A stretch of DNA of 64,000 nucleotides from Eremophila alpestris peregrina (Eukaryota > Chordata > Aves > Passeriformes > Alaudidae), in contig WMCF01000032.1 of NCBI GenBank assembly GCA_009792885.1, positions 7,266,331 to 7,330,330 of the forward strand, written 5' to 3'. Made by a program: the position numbers and the translations under genes. This document shows positions 23,227 through 37,495 of the stretch, in pieces. Below the pieces are notes generated by a model. The model saw nothing but the letters and a program-made list of their open reading frames with translations, was not told the origin of the DNA and did no database searches. Numbering within the stretch: the first letter of the stretch is position 1; every line of letters starts with the position of its first letter.

Positions 23227-26200
23227 AACCAAACATATATCCATTAAAATCATGTAGATGAAAAGCATTATGTGACCCACTCAGACACTGTGCAGGTATG
23301 AAAGGATGTCAAAGTCACTTCAGTGGAATAGTTTGCTAAACAACTCTTGGAAAGAGTCCTGTGGGTTGGGCTGGCACGAGAAGGCTGTGTTTGGGTTTGT
23401 GGGCCAGCTCCCTCTGGGTGTGACTCCCCTGGGTGTCCTGGAGCTCTGATTTCCATCACGAGGCAGTCTGGCCTTGTAAGCAAAGTCTTGAAAACAAAGC
23501 AAAACCGAGAGGTTTCGTTGGTGCCAGCGAATGAACGTGCTGTGCCAAATTCAGCACACCAGGAGAGAGAGTGGAGACTGAATGGGGACTTTTCCAACAG
23601 CCCTTTGTTTGAGACTTGTGGTCTTGAGGTAATTTTGTGACGAGGGACGAAAGGCACGCGAGTCTTTGTTGTCAAGCGCAGTGTTCATCCAGCAGAAAAC
23701 ACAAAAAAAATCTCAGGGCTATGTTCTCAGCTACTATAAATTGGCAAATGCTTCTGACTTCAGATGCCCCCGAGCTAATTCACATCAGATGAGGATGCAG
23801 TTGGTGGCTGTTCAGTTGTCAGGAGTAGTGTCACGACGTGAGCAGCGCTTCCTGTAGCCCAGCTGAGCTCTCACCCACCCTCCTGGGGATTGTGGTGGGC
23901 TGTGGGATCAGTCCTCCTTCAAAGTGGCAGATACAACCAGAAGGAGCAGTGACACCAAAGGCTGTGACACGGGAGGAGTTAATTCAAAGTTAAGTTGGAC
24001 ATTTCAAGGGCCATGTCCTCAGCTGGTGTAAATCACCCTCACTCCGTTGTGCCTGCAATGGAGCTGTACCAGCTTACACCACTTGAGGGGCTGGTCCCTC
24101 ATTCTTGCTCATCCCTCCCACCCCTCGGTCCCGCAGGGATCTCAGGTTGTCGTGTGTGGTTAATGTAATCCTGTGTTCTCTACTACTTAAGCACAATAAG
24201 TGAATATAAAGAATGAGTGTCAGACTTAACTTTGAATGTCCAAGCTCTGAAATGGTTTGTTTCACCATTGTGGCTGTAAATTAAACAGTTCTCTGTGCAT
24301 CCGTGAATGCCGTGTCATATCTTCTTCTGCTGGAGGTGGACTCCCTCTTGGACTTCTGATGTGCTGCATTTGGAGTGTCACAGGGAAGGCTGTGAGCAAT
24401 TGGAGCCACAAGATACCTGATGGACAGCTCTGTTATTTGTGGGGTGGGGGGTGAGTAGAGGGCTTAATGGAGCCAAGGATGGTGGTTGTCAAAAGTTGCA
24501 CTTCCAGGCAATGCTTTAACACCTTGTTGGTTTTGACCTTCCACACTGCAGGCAGCAGTCTGGGGATGAAATGTTTTTCTGTTTTATGTTCTGCACTCAT
24601 TTCCTGTGTCCAAAGATCCAGAACTTCTTGGTCTGATCATATCTTTTTCTTGTCTGATGAAAAAAGACATACAGAGGTCCAAACCCAGTCTGAGCATCAC
24701 AATATGGTGCATGGTCACTGATTCTTTAGTCAATTCATTACATTCAATTCAGTGCTTTGTCTTTCCAGACCTGTCCTTCGGTTGCTTTTGCTGAGTGAAA
24801 CCAAAGATTGTTTGCCAGTTTGCTTTCCTTTTCTCCTGTCCTCTGTCCTGCCTGGCATCTGCCTGGTTAAGCAGTGCATGGTGACTCCAGGCAGTTGCTC
24901 CTCTCACAGGGTCCTGGGTAGCTCCAGAACTTTTTAGGCTTTTTCCTCTTGCCCCCTCCTTCCAATGGGCTTTAGCATTCCACTTATGAGGTTCTCTTGC
25001 CTGTCCTCCTCAGGTCCACACTGCCTTTCTGTGGCCTGTTTTCCAGCTATTCTCTGCCTGACTTTCCCATCCCTCTTGTTTCTGTCTCTCAGAAATGATT
25101 TTCCCCTCCTCAGATGTGTCTCATAGCTGTTTTCTTCCTCCTGCCTGACAGAACAACCTTTGATCTCCAAATCAGCTGGTTTATTTCAGCACGTGTCCTG
25201 AGATCTCTCCCAGACCCACAGGCCCATAACTGACCCCCAACATGGAAGGCAAATGCTTTAGAGAAGAAGATTCATCTTTACATTTGGAAAAATACTGCTG
25301 AAGAGTCTTTGCTGAAGCACTGTCCAATTCCAGCAGCAGTGTGATGCTGGAATAGTGGCACTGAAGCTGTTCCAGACATCTGACAGTTTAATTAGGATCA
25401 GTGGCCCCATTTATGCTTTAATTTGAAAGTTTCATATTTTATATTGAAGTCTCAGAACTACCTCAGATTTGCATGCTCATATTTTACTGTAAATCGAAGG
25501 AAATCATGTTTGTAGGCATCTCCTATGGCTTTGAAAATGTTCTGGATAGTTATCTGATCCTCACTTGGGCTGGAAATCATGGTTGCTGTAAAACAGGCAC
25601 CATATTGAGGTTTTGAGTGGAGTAATTTCCTTGGTGTTTCTAATACACAGTTCCTACTACTAGCAGGTCTCAGAGTCAGGTCAACTCATGGGAATCCCAC
25701 TTAAATTTCCTTTAATTCCAGGTACAAAGCGTATCAGTGTTGCATTCCTCAAAAGTCGGCCTATGTTTTGTGTTTATGACTCAATTTAATTACTGTCTGT
25801 GTTCCCACATTCTACGAGCAAGGCATTATTCCGTGTCTGAGCTTTTCTGTGCTGCTCTTTGCTGTAGCATCTCTGTGGTGCAGCCTTGAGCTGGTTTGTG
25901 TTCCTATCTCCTCTGAAATAAAGAACTATTGTTATCCCATTTTAGGCGAGACCGAGGCATGGAGAAAAGCCTGTGCAAGGTCATTCAGCAAGGCTGTGGC
26001 AGAAGCAGGGAGAGGACTCAGATCTGAGTGCTCATCCAGTGCCCTAAATCACACGACCATCTTCCCTTTCCAGGAATGAATCCTTGCACCCTTAGAGCTA
26101 AATACTGAAAAGATTGAGGGTAAGTCGTTTTGCCTCATTACCGTGCATCGGATACTTGATCAAAAGCCACTGCCATATTGTCAGAGAATGTAGTGATTGA

Positions 26201-29200
26201 TGAAAATCCATCTTTCTGCCCATGCAATTATGCAGCCTTTTATCTTCTAGTGAGCCAGTCATTTCCTGCTTCTCTTAGGAGTCAGCCTTTCATGACTTAC
26301 AGTCCAAATTATGCACGTAGAACAAGACTCAGATTTTATGGGAATTCACAAAAATTCAGTAGACAATTTTCATTCTCCTTTAGTTCAGTGTCATTCCTTC
26401 CTTTTATGGTGTGGGTAACATTTCCATGGGGAACTGTTTTTATCATGGGCCCAATCTGAAATTTTTTTCCCAGGCCCTAACATGGAAAAACACTTTTAAG
26501 AGATGCCTGTGTTTGCTCTTCTTCAAACTGGCTCCTGAGCATGCTCCTAGGTTTGGACAAACATCCCAGTGACCTCAGGCAAATGGAGCAGGGTTGATGC
26601 TTTATTTTTTATTTAGGGTGTGCCTTCCTGACACAGGATCCCAGCTGTGGGCTGGGGGTCTTTGTGCTCTCAGAGTGTTGAAGTATTTTGTAAGCAGCCC
26701 CAAAGATGAAGTAACAAGACTTGTATATACAACAAGGAAAACAGCTGGGAGTGTGCCACTCCTGCTCCTGTGGAAGTTGCCATTTTGAATTACATGTTTG
26801 TTTTTTTGGGGGAAAATATTTTCTTGGCATGGCTGGATTCAGGACCACAGTCACCAGTTCCAGTGAGCCCATTTCAGATGATCTGTTTGGATATATCTTG
26901 AAAACTCACAGTTGTACTGATAACAGATTTGAGATGGGAGAAATTAGTGAGTGCAAATTTCATGTGAAATTTGGCAACTTTTGGTTTAGGGGAAAAAAAA
27001 CTAGAAGGTAGAATAAACAAGACCAAAGGCTTGACTGTTCTTTTTTTCAGTTGTGGCATGCCACCTGTCCCCTTAGTCATTCTCATTACCTGCTGCATCA
27101 GGCTAAAGTATGTGCTGAAGTAGCTCAGAATCACTCCAACATGTGAAAAGTTAGGACTGGTTCTTGTTGAACTGCTGCCTATTACCATGGCATATGACTG
27201 TGAGGTGGGGCCCACAATAGCAGTTGTAAATCAAAGAACAAGTCATAGGTTAGGTTCTGTTTTCCTTAGATATTGTCTCTAAGTTTGTTTTCTGTGTGCT
27301 GGTCTCGAGTGACGATTGGTGAGCTTTCCAATTAGGTGGAAAGTCATGAATGCCTCTTTCCCAGCCTGAAGGAAAGGAAGTGCTAGCTCTTGGTCTAGCT
27401 CATGATCAATGGATGAAATTCTGGGAGCATCCTGGTGACAGAATTTCTGTCACTTCAAGATGTCACGTCGCATTTTTCCAGGGTTCCTTCTTCCCATAGA
27501 GAGGAATCAAATAATTTATATATTTGACTCACTAGCAGGCCACCAAATCTGACTTGGTTTGAGTTTTGAGCAACTCAGGAACTTCTGTTTGGACTGATAT
27601 TTGTGCATGTCAGGTGCCTCCCAAGTTCTTAGATAAAATACACAAAGAAAGGCTCACTTGAGTTTCAACAGAAAAGAAGTTCACATGTGAAGGCTGGAGA
27701 AGCCCCTCAAACCAGGAAATAAGGAACCAAGTTTGTAACAAGTGTTACACACTCATCTTCAGGTCAGACCTGGTGTTTTGGCCTCTATGTACAATCTTTG
27801 ATCTTGCATAATGAAGGCAACTGGATTTACTGTCCAGCTTTGAAATTCAAAGGAGCTGTTAAATCAGGAGTGCAAAAAGCAGAAGCACACAGAGATGCAG
27901 TTGGGCCCATAGTGCTTGAAATCCCCTGGGATTTTGAGAACATCTTCATTCTTGAAAGCAATCACAAATAAGTAGGAGAAAAGCATTTTAAACACCTCTG
28001 AAAGATCCCACCCTGGTTTATTTGGCAGGTGTAAAAAGGATCCAGAAGAGACACCACTTACAAGGAGCATTCAGTCACAAAGTGTATGTTCCTAGAGAAT
28101 GCTCATGGCTTAAATCTTTCAGCAGTTAATTATCATCTTTACAGACCATAATACTGGAATACTTCACTTATCAATGCATCAGGGCTTGGATGAACTTTGA
28201 GACGCATGAAAACAAGACACTCCTTAGGCCTGTGGTAGCTCTGTGTTCTGGTAACTCATCAACCAATTACATAATTGGTCAGGTCTCTGCCTTGCATGAG
28301 CAGAGAGAACTCCACTGACTTCCCTGGAGGTGACAGTTACCTGAGAACTGACCCGAAACTCTGGCCACAAAGCAGATAATGCCTTCAGATTTTGCTGCTC
28401 AGTGTTGTTGCAAAAATAGACTCACTTCCTGGAGCACTCAGAACAAGAAAACAGGGAAAAGCAATTTCCCATAGAGACTCATCCACGCTGGAATTCACCA
28501 AGGACCCCGGATGTGAACATGGGCTGATAGAAAACACAGAACAGCAACTTTGTTTAGGGAAGCCTCTGACCTGACAAAAATGCAGAGCATTTCTTACCAG
28601 ACTTTTCCTTGGCAATTAGTGGGCAGAATTACTCATAGAAATTGTTTTGTTTGCTCACAAGGGGAGAAGTAAGACATAAATTCAAGATAGCCCCCTCTGT
28701 GACCACAAGAAAGACTCTGTTCACTGAGGGCCTATGGGTGAAGTGCTGGGTGGCCTCAGCTCCCTTTGGGGATGAACTCAAACTTTGAGACATCAGTGAA
28801 GCACGAAGGACCCCTCCAGACTTGCTGGACATCCATAGCTGGAATTTTTTCAGCAGTCAAGGGATTTGGGCATCCAATTTTAATTCATTTTTACTTGACT
28901 TTCAAGAAACCTTTGTTGGTTTCAGAACATCTCTGTTCTGAAGAGAGACTAAATCTGTCCTAACCATGTCACTGTGACTTTTGATTTCCATCTCCAGGCA
29001 GCAGCACTCAGACCTTAGGTTTCAGACATTCCAGATAGGGAATTCCCTCCAGCCATGCTTCACCTTTCCTTTGGATTTCCATGTGTTTTCTTTATAAGGG
29101 TGGTGCTGGTTTAATCTGAAGACCAGGGGAGTTTCAAGAGGCCAGATTTCACCTCTGGGCCCTGCTCAGCTGCTGTTGGAGTCTGTGTGGGGCCAGAGAA

Positions 29201-32200
29201 GGGAGGGATGCTCCATCACTTCCAGGGTGGGTGAGGGCTGAGGGCTCCATGCTCACACACTTGGAAGTGAGGACATTTCTTGGCCCAAACTCACCCACTG
29301 TAAAGTATTCTGCTCAGAGGTTTCCTTGGAGCCAGGAACCTACTCAAAAAAACTGCCCAATAGTTTAATTCTTGACTCCAGGAGGTTTCCACAGCAAAAG
29401 TGACAGAAGCAATTTATCCCAAATAGAGTGGTTTCTCCAACAGGCTGTGCAGGAGTTGGCCAGGTTAATGCTCAGCTTGTCTACTTCATTGATTGCCCCA
29501 AAAATTTAACTCTTCTGGGATGTGTTTCTTGCAGAGGTGCTTCAGAAAACCTTGCATCCTAGCAGCTTGCATCCCTTTGTTGTGAAGAGCTGCTGGCCCA
29601 TCCAGGCTGGTTGGGCTGTGCCTGTGCAGCTGCCAGGGGTTTTGGGACCTTGCAGCTGGGGTTAGTGAGTGCAAATGTTTCCCATTAGCTCCCTGCATAC
29701 CCTGAGTTGTGATTCATCGAGGGAGACAGTGCAAAGCTGCACTCGAGGCCTGTGAGATGTTCCTTTGAAGTTTTTTGAGCTTGAAGCTAGGCATGAGCTG
29801 AGTTGATTTGCTGAGCTGGGGCTCTGAAGAGCTCACTGTGCTAACACAGTGCAGTTCAGTCTTTTCCTCTTAAGCATTGTCCAGGGTGATGTGAGATTCA
29901 GCAGGGTCTGAAACCTTTCAATAGACCATTCCATAGGAAGGAGGGAAAGCTTTAATGCAGTGGTTTTCTATCAGCAAGCTCAGCTACACTGGAGAGCCCA
30001 GAGCTGAGCTTGCCCTCTCTGGGCCTTCCCCCTCCTTAGTTTCTTTTCAAAGGCAAGTGGGAAAAAAAAAATCTTAAAATGGTACCTTAAAAAGGTGGGA
30101 AATTGAGCAGATCATATCATCCTGATTCCTTTATCTCACTTAATTAAGGAGAAGTTTGCCAATAGTGATCTGGTGTTTCCTAAAACAAGAATATATGAAG
30201 AACACTTTGAGGAACTTCAAAAGAATTTTCGGGCTAGATCAGGAAAAGATAAAAACAAAAGTGGAAACTTCTAATGCACTTTATATTTCAGTACTTACAG
30301 GAAGTACATTGTTGCATGGGATACTAATGAATTCTGCAGGAGGAGGTTTCCAGAAGAAAAATGAAATGGCACCTTCTCTATCTTAGAGAAAAGGTCTGAG
30401 GGCTTTTGCAGTTATGACAGAAATGCAGTGGATATGCATGGTCATATCACCTGGAGAGAGTCTATCTCTGGCAAAAGGCTGTTTGGAGTTTCAAGTGTGT
30501 ACACTATTGAATTTCTGGAGCAACTTCCTGGTCTAGCTGTGAAAAGTGATAAAGGGAATGGTAAAAGTCTATCTGGCTTTCAGTTGCCCTGTTCTACAGC
30601 CCAGAGGGCAGAAATGCTGCCCTGTGTGTAGCTGGCTGCAGGAAGCATGGCAGGAGCACACTGGGGTGGCTAAAGATGAACACATCAAGTTGGTGCTGAT
30701 GTTCCCAAGCAGGCAGTGAGGCCAGCAAAGTGAAAATAGCAACATGGGTACTCTGATACACCAGTGACACTTGTCTGGAAAAATTACTGTTTGACAGAGT
30801 CTTGATGAACTCAGGTGAAGAAGCAATTCTAAAATCCTGATTTTGGAATCCCAGAGAGTTGATGCTCTCAGAAACGGTGTGTCACAGGATTGCTGCACAT
30901 TTGTAAAGCACACAGAAATCCTGGGTGACAGTTTTGTACTGTCTGAAGAGTTCTCTGGTGTGAGCACAGCCCTCTGTGGTGCCTTGAGAGTGGAGGGTTT
31001 TGTGCCCCAAAAGGCTCAAGGGTTCAAGTCCAGGTATGAACATATTTTAGGCAGCAAGGCATTTCCACCAGGACTGAAGCACACACATTTTTTTCTTGTC
31101 AACAGGCAGGATATTTAAATATTTAGTTGCTCTTTGTATCTTCAGGGCCCCAAATCCTTCTAAGCCTGTGGTCACTGGAAGGCTGACTGAAAATCCAGAG
31201 GGCTTTGCCCTTGTGAAAGTTTCTACTCTTGCTTGGAAGTGGGATTTGGACTCCTGAGTTACAAAGATGCTTTTTCAATTGTTATATCTGTCTCTTCTGC
31301 TTCTTTATAAATCAACCTGCTCGGCCTGAACTGAGTGTTTAAATAATAAACAGCTAAAAGACAGTCTGATGCCTTCTTTCTGAGTGTTTCCCTTAGGGAG
31401 CCCTTGGGATCACATGGCATCTGCCCTGACCTTAAGGACCTGCTTTCTGGAGGCTTTTTCACAAAGCTAACAAACCTCACATTTTAACTAGCTGTTAAAT
31501 AAGCCAGCCAGTGGTAACTATTCAGGACAGGGATTAGGAGAGGATTCTTGCTGGCATACAAGATGGCTCTGTCCATGTGCTGGCCAGGGATGAAGGGCTG
31601 GAAAACTGTGTGGTGGAAGAGACTATTAATGTGATTTTCCACAACTTTCTTTGCAGCTGCATTTTTGAGAGGAGAGAGAGAGAGAGATGGCTAGGCTTGC
31701 AGTAACATGTTGTGCCGTCATAAATGCTACAGCCACCATCTGTTTCCAGCCCACGACTTGAAAGAAAACTGAGCAGTAATCTCATAATTCACATGAGCGT
31801 TTTACACTTGTGAACCCTTCCCAACCTTTGTCTAATAACGAGGGGAGTGCATGGTGCTAAGTTTTGTATTTTTTCCTGTACGTATTCGTGTTTATTTGTA
31901 TGTCTTTTCCTGTTTTGTTGTTTTGTGTTTTAAAAAAGAAAAAAAAAGAGAAAAAAAATTTCACTGGGAGGAAAATCAGACCAGTTCCACGGTCAAAAGA
32001 AACATAATAAAGGCAAAATCCCAATCCCATTGATCTTGCTGGCAAAAATTCTCCAGGAGGAGGTGCATTTTAACATTCCTCAGTGTGTCTGTCTTAGTTA
32101 CTTGTTGATGAAAAGAAAGAGAGACATTAGAAAGTGAAGAGGCAGGTTGCTGGACTGCCCTTTCCCTGCAGGAACAGAGCTGCTGCAAAGAGCTGGACAT

Positions 32201-32699
32201 TTTGAACCATCAGGGAGGATGGTAATGGTGGGTTGGATTTTAATGAAAACAGATTCTTCTGCTAATCTTCGCTCGGGGCTGGCCCTGGGCAGGATTAAGG
32301 ATCCCACCTGCTGTGCCAAAGACACGCTCAGGTTCGGGGCTGCTGGTGGGTGGGAAGAGCACAAACATCTGAGAGTGACTCTGCTGAGTGATCCCAGCCT
32401 GTCCCAGTGCGGTGCCCTCAGGGAAGCCAAAGAGTCGAGATCATTTAGCTGATGGAAATGCTGCTCCCCTCCAGCCTGCAAAGCACGGCTGAGCATCAGT
32501 AAGGATTTCTTTCTGGCTGCTCTCCGAAACCAAGGGCTGCTGGTGTCTCCTCCGGGCCTCCTCTCACCTTTGGACCCAATTTGCACACCTCCTCCTACCG
32601 CAGCTGAATGAACTCCTGCTCTCCTCTGGCCTTAGGAACAATGGCTTTCATCATCCCTACCAGACTGCAGAGCAGTTTAAGGATGAAAGGGCTTCTCAT
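23227..32699. other. Gene-free flank downstream of PDGFA, part 1
   Basis: No exon, RNA gene or clear transposon recognised over about 9.5 kb. Open frames are short (mostly below 135 codons) and none resembles a known protein. The stretch includes a GA-rich microsatellite at 31666-31688 and an A/G run at about 31934-31958. Confidence 0.65.
31666..31688. repeat. (GA)n microsatellite
   Basis: GAGAGGAGAGAGAGAGAGAGA, an imperfect GA repeat in the gene-free flank. Confidence 0.85.
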
Positions 32700-32724
32700 T
32701 TCATATAACCCACTGCTGCTAGAG

Positions 32725-32754
32725 CTATAAATCATCGATGGACTGAATTTATAG
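32725..32754. promoter_or_regulatory. Inverted A/T-rich motif pair around ATCGAT
   Basis: CTATAAAT (32725-32732) and ATTTATAG (32747-32754) are exact reverse complements separated by 14 bases that include ATCGAT, followed by an E-box-like CACCTG. The arms partly resemble MEF2 or TATA-type sites. It looks like a possible regulatory element, with no direct proof. Confidence 0.3.
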
Positions 32755-35700
32755 CCACCTGCTACTGCAAGCAAGTGAAATTTATTTTGTGTTGTCATAC
32801 GTGTGGCCAAACTGCCCGAGAAGTTGCCAAACTAAGGACTGAGCTGCTGCTGAGCAACCCATTCAATCTATTCTCATTTTATTTAAAAATAATAAATAAC
32901 TGTCAGTCAAAGGAACTTATTTGGACATGTGCTACCTGCTGGGTGATATGCAGTATCTCTGGGATGTGTCTGTAAGTAGAAGGTAGCTGCTAACTGTAGC
33001 CAGCTCCAGCAGATATGACATGAAGTTCCACCAAGGAAAGGTTTGTGAGCTCACTAGGGTTGGGGACAGGTTGAGGGCCACCTCCTTTTTGAGTATTACT
33101 TGCTCTTCTGAGAGTGTTTGGCTGGGTAGCCCAGGGGTCGCAGTGACTTCTGCTTGCATCAGTGACAAATCTCCACTGACCTGTACAGAGCAGTGGCCCT
33201 TCTTCTTGTCTTGCAGTTTGCTGACAAAATTGGTGGGTTGTTGGTGGGTCTCTGGGGTCTGGGAAGCTGGCCTGTGCCTATTTTGGTGCCTTGTGATGGC
33301 GATGAGCTAAAAATGAGAGAGTAGAAACTCCTCGAGCTGCTGGGTTTCTGAACCACATATTTCTGTACGATTTACTTAAGGAGCCAACAAGCCTGACAGG
33401 TTATTTTTGTATTTTACCCAGGCTCATTAATTAGCTGGGGGGGTGTTGGGAGCTGTCACATTGAGCAGCCTTTCCCTGTTGTCCTGCTGGATTCAGTCCC
33501 TGCAGCCTCCCACCCCCTCGTCTGTAGTTTATGGCCACATCTGGAGTGTCTCCCTGCACACGTGCTGCTGGGAGCCTCCTCCCTGCTGGCACACACGTCA
33601 TGGCTTTTGGGGTCTGTGGAGTCACAGTCATCCCTCCCAAGACTTGTTTTTCCATGGGAAGGGAAGGAGAGAAGGGGTACGGGAAGGGCAGTGGCAGGGA
33701 AGACCTCTGACACGAAATTCCCAGCGACAGGATTTGCACATTTTATGACCGTTCAGATGGAAATGCAACGGAGCTGAATTATTCCTCCTTAATCCTGCTT
33801 TCTCCCTTTCCTCCCAGCAGCCTCTTCCCCTGCACTTTAGGTGACACAGAAGCTTATAAACAAATCCCACCGCGTGAAAAAAATAGCAAAGGGGGGGACA
33901 AGAAAGGGACCTGGGTTAGGGCTGTGATGGATAGACAGGTGGAAGGCAGGCACCAGAAGGGAGGATGAATGGCAAAAGCCTTTGATGGAAACACTAAAGA
34001 GCTATTGAAAATCCAAGGGGTGGGGGGAGGGAGGGGAAAGAATAGCAGGAGGAGGGAAAGCAAGGGAGTCGTGCCCCCGTCCCCCCGCCCTCTTTCTCAG
34101 GATGTTGAAAGTATTTGTCCTTCGTTACAAAATGATTGAACTGCCGCCAGGCCAGGCCACCCTTCCAGCCATTGCACTGGGAAACTGGCACTTCTGAAAG
34201 CCTCGTCGCCTCTCAAATTTTATAGCTTTCCCTTTTTGTGGGAGTTTTTGTGCTGTGCTGTTTGCAGGGTTGTTTTCAGATTTGCCGCGTATCAAAGAAA
34301 CGATGTTTTGTTTTCTGTCGCTCTGGCAAACACAGAATCCAGGTAATGAAAAGAAAAATTAAAAAAAAAATAAATAAAGGCACATTTTTATCAGAAAACA
34401 CGGCTGTCTGTCTTTTATTGAGTCAGAATTTCATACCTTTGGTATTCATGGTGTGAATTTGGTTTACCTCTCGTGGTTTTTGAAGGAGGAATTTCATCCT
34501 ACAAATAAATCTTCTTCTTTACTTATGTCTCTGTGTGCACAAAAGTGGTGCCTGTTCTTCATTGTCAGAGCAGGGAGGGTGACCCTGTTGTATCATAATT
34601 AAAATGGATTTTGCATCAGGCACATGTAGATGACAGTGGGAAAAAATAATCCTTCCCCTTTCCAGAATGGTTCCTGAAGCTCTGCAATGTCTTTGACCTG
34701 CAGGATCCACAGATGGAAAGAAGTGTTGAAGATCTGAGCACGAGACTGTTCCTGCTGCCAGAGGCTGTATTTGTACCATGTATTTATATGTGGATGTATT
34801 TATATAAGGACTGGAGCCATGTGTGTTCTTAATTAGATTTGGAGGTCTGTAGATGCAGCATCCACCCAGATTCTTGTTCACCAGGGGAGGACCCAGGGCC
34901 GTGGAGTGTGCCCAGTGCCACTCACATGTCAGAGAGGTCAAGGAGCTGGTGCTGCCCTGGCCAGGGGTGACCAAGGCTGTCCCATGGCTGGTGCCTGCTC
35001 TGTGTGTGGGGTGAGTGCTTGTCCTCCTGTCCCCTCGTCTGCATCACCCTCACTGCAGCCCCAAGGACACTCCTCTGGGTACACAGGACAGACAGGCAGC
35101 TGTCTGTTGCCTCCAGGATTAGATCCTGGGATTAGGTCTCTGATGGGCCATGCCATATAATTAAAATAGTCCTGGAGGAGCAGAGAGGCAATGTGCCACC
35201 CATACACAGCTGATACTGGGGGGCTGTGCTTGCCCACAGACCCTCTGAAAGCAAATCTCTCCACTAACATAACTTCCAACAGCAATTCCCACCCAAACAC
35301 CTCCAGCACCTGCTTATACCCATGAGTTTGCAGTTCCCTGAGAGGCAACGCTGCCTTTGCCCCCAGTTCCAAAAGAGCAGAAAGGGTAAGTGGTTCACTC
35401 AGGGTGAGATGGGAGTCACTGGGGATGGTGCTCAGCTCTCCTGCCTTCAAAGGAATCTGCTGTGGTGACCAAAGCAAACAGCCCCTGCTGTTACCAGGCC
35501 GGGCTGCGGCATGTCATTCGCACTTTGTATGGGAGATGCTGTGTCTGGGGTAGGTATCACTGTCCTTGGGAACCAACTCTTCGTTCTGGAGCGTGGGTGA
35601 AACGCTTGTCGTCATGCCAGGATGACACAAAGTCTAGAAATTATGATGGCAATTCAGGTCATGGGATAAAGGGGGAAAAAAATGCTGTCTCAGAAGTGTC

Positions 35701-35879
35701 CCCGTCTGGTGTCACTGCTGGCGATTATTTAAGATGCAGGACATGACTGTGGCAAAGATCAGGTTGTAGCTGATATGAATCATGCCTTGAAATAACACTT
35801 TCCTTCTTACATTGTGAAAATTGCGGCAGTATGGGAAGTGAGAGAAAATGGGATTTCCCTGGAGGTTAAAGATTTCCCT

Positions 35880-36000
35880 TTAATCAGCTTTCATAATGTT
35901 AATTAAACGTTTGGAACAATGGCTGGGTCCGGGGATCCGCCCGCTCTTGCATAACGATCTCACAATGCCGATTTCACTTTCATGTTTATTTGCCAGCGTG
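35880..36000. promoter_or_regulatory. Candidate regulatory patch with TAATTAA and ACAATGG motifs
   Basis: Repeat-free sequence with a homeodomain-type TTAATTAA, a SOX-like GGAACAATGG, TTGCATAAC (C/EBP- or octamer-like) and several CpGs within 120 bases. Called only from motif density and sequence quality; conservation cannot be seen here. Confidence 0.25.
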
Positions 36001-36426
36001 GTTCCAAGTGAGAGCTGAGCAAGATCTCTGCACCAAGGGGCTCCTTGGGGGTTTGGGAGAGCTCACCTCCCTCCCTTACCCTCTCCTGGGGAGAGAAGAG
36101 TCCAGCTCTCCCCTCCCGAGGAGGAGCAGGAGGGATCAAAGCACTTTGTCTGTCATCATCACCCCATCTGCAAATGGGGCTAATAAAAACTGACTGGTAT
36201 TTTGAGGCTGGTGCATATAAATATATACCCACCCATATGGAGGGAAGGGTGTGTTTGCAGAGATCAGTAGTACATGGATACATCTATTCCGGGTAGGTAA
36301 AATGGAATTACAGTGCCACTTGTTCCCTGGGTTTTTCACTCTTTCTGTAGCATAGTTGCTGTGTGCCCATGGGAGCCATCGTCCCTGGTCCTTTCAGCAG
36401 TGGGCTTAATATAACCTGGCCTCACA

Positions 36427-36441
36427 TCACACACACACACA
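36427..36441. repeat. (CA)n microsatellite
   Basis: A short CA repeat of seven to eight units before GAGCTCTGG. Confidence 0.85.
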
Positions 36442-37479
36442 GAGCTCTGGGGAAGAGAAAATTTGGGGAATGGTTCACAGACAGGGCACTGACCACCCCA
36501 GGGACCACACACCATGGGAATGGGAGCTGCACTGGGCACGTTTCCTGGGCCAGGCTGGGATGTCTCTCCCTGTGGTCTGAGATGTGTTGGTGAGCCCCAG
36601 AGCTGGACTAGGGATGTCTCAGAGCAGCCACACAGGTGCAGGGGGTGCACACACACCCACAGCCACAGCCTGGGCACTTTGTTCTTCAAGTTAGAAAGGA
36701 CTTGCTCCAAAAATAAGGAATGAAAACGTACAGATGTAGGGCACGATCAGGGAAAAAAAATAAATAAAAGGGAACCTATTATATTTTAGGTCAAAGAGTT
36801 ATCTAGCTCAAGATTTTTAAATATGTGCAAAATGCAGTTTGTGCAGAAGGGCCATTAATCAGCCTCTGGAAGAACTGCCTTTTCTGCCTTTTTTTTTTTT
36901 TTTAAGCTTCAAGGATGAAAACAAAAAGCGGGGAGAGCAAGGGCAGCTCCATTTCCCCATTGTACAGAGCAGGAGCGCACCTCTATCCTGCGGGCTCCTG
37001 CTTCCCTGGCAACATGTTCACATCTCTGCAAAAGCTGTTTAAATACGCCGAGCCACGCAAACGACACGGCACTTTCCCTGTTGACACACGCCTTTGTCTG
37101 CTCGGAGGAGGTGCTCTGTAAACACCAGCGCTGGAAGGGTTTTAAGTGACTTATTCCTGATTCATTGGCTCTAAATTAGTAGCCCCGAGGCACATACCTT
37201 TGGTACAGGCAGGGAAGGGATTGCCTCTTTCTCCCCCCGCCTTTTGGAAACTTTGACCTGCTGGGATCGCAAACTGTAGGAAATCTCAGAGGTGAGGTCC
37301 CAGGTACTGCCAGCAGTGAAAAAGCAGGGAGTAAACAGATTAGATGTGTTTGAAAGGCATTTCAAGGGAGCTCGGGCTATCTGGCTCAGCTTCCCTACAC
37401 CACCAGCAAGATTATTTCAAGACTGATTTTGATGTCATGGAGGCTTCTTCCTTAATACAGGAATTGCCTGTGTGATTTC

Positions 37480-37495
37480 TATATATATATATATT
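37480..37495. repeat. (TA)n microsatellite
   Basis: TATATATATATATAT within an AT-rich stretch; a short, simple repeat. Confidence 0.85.
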
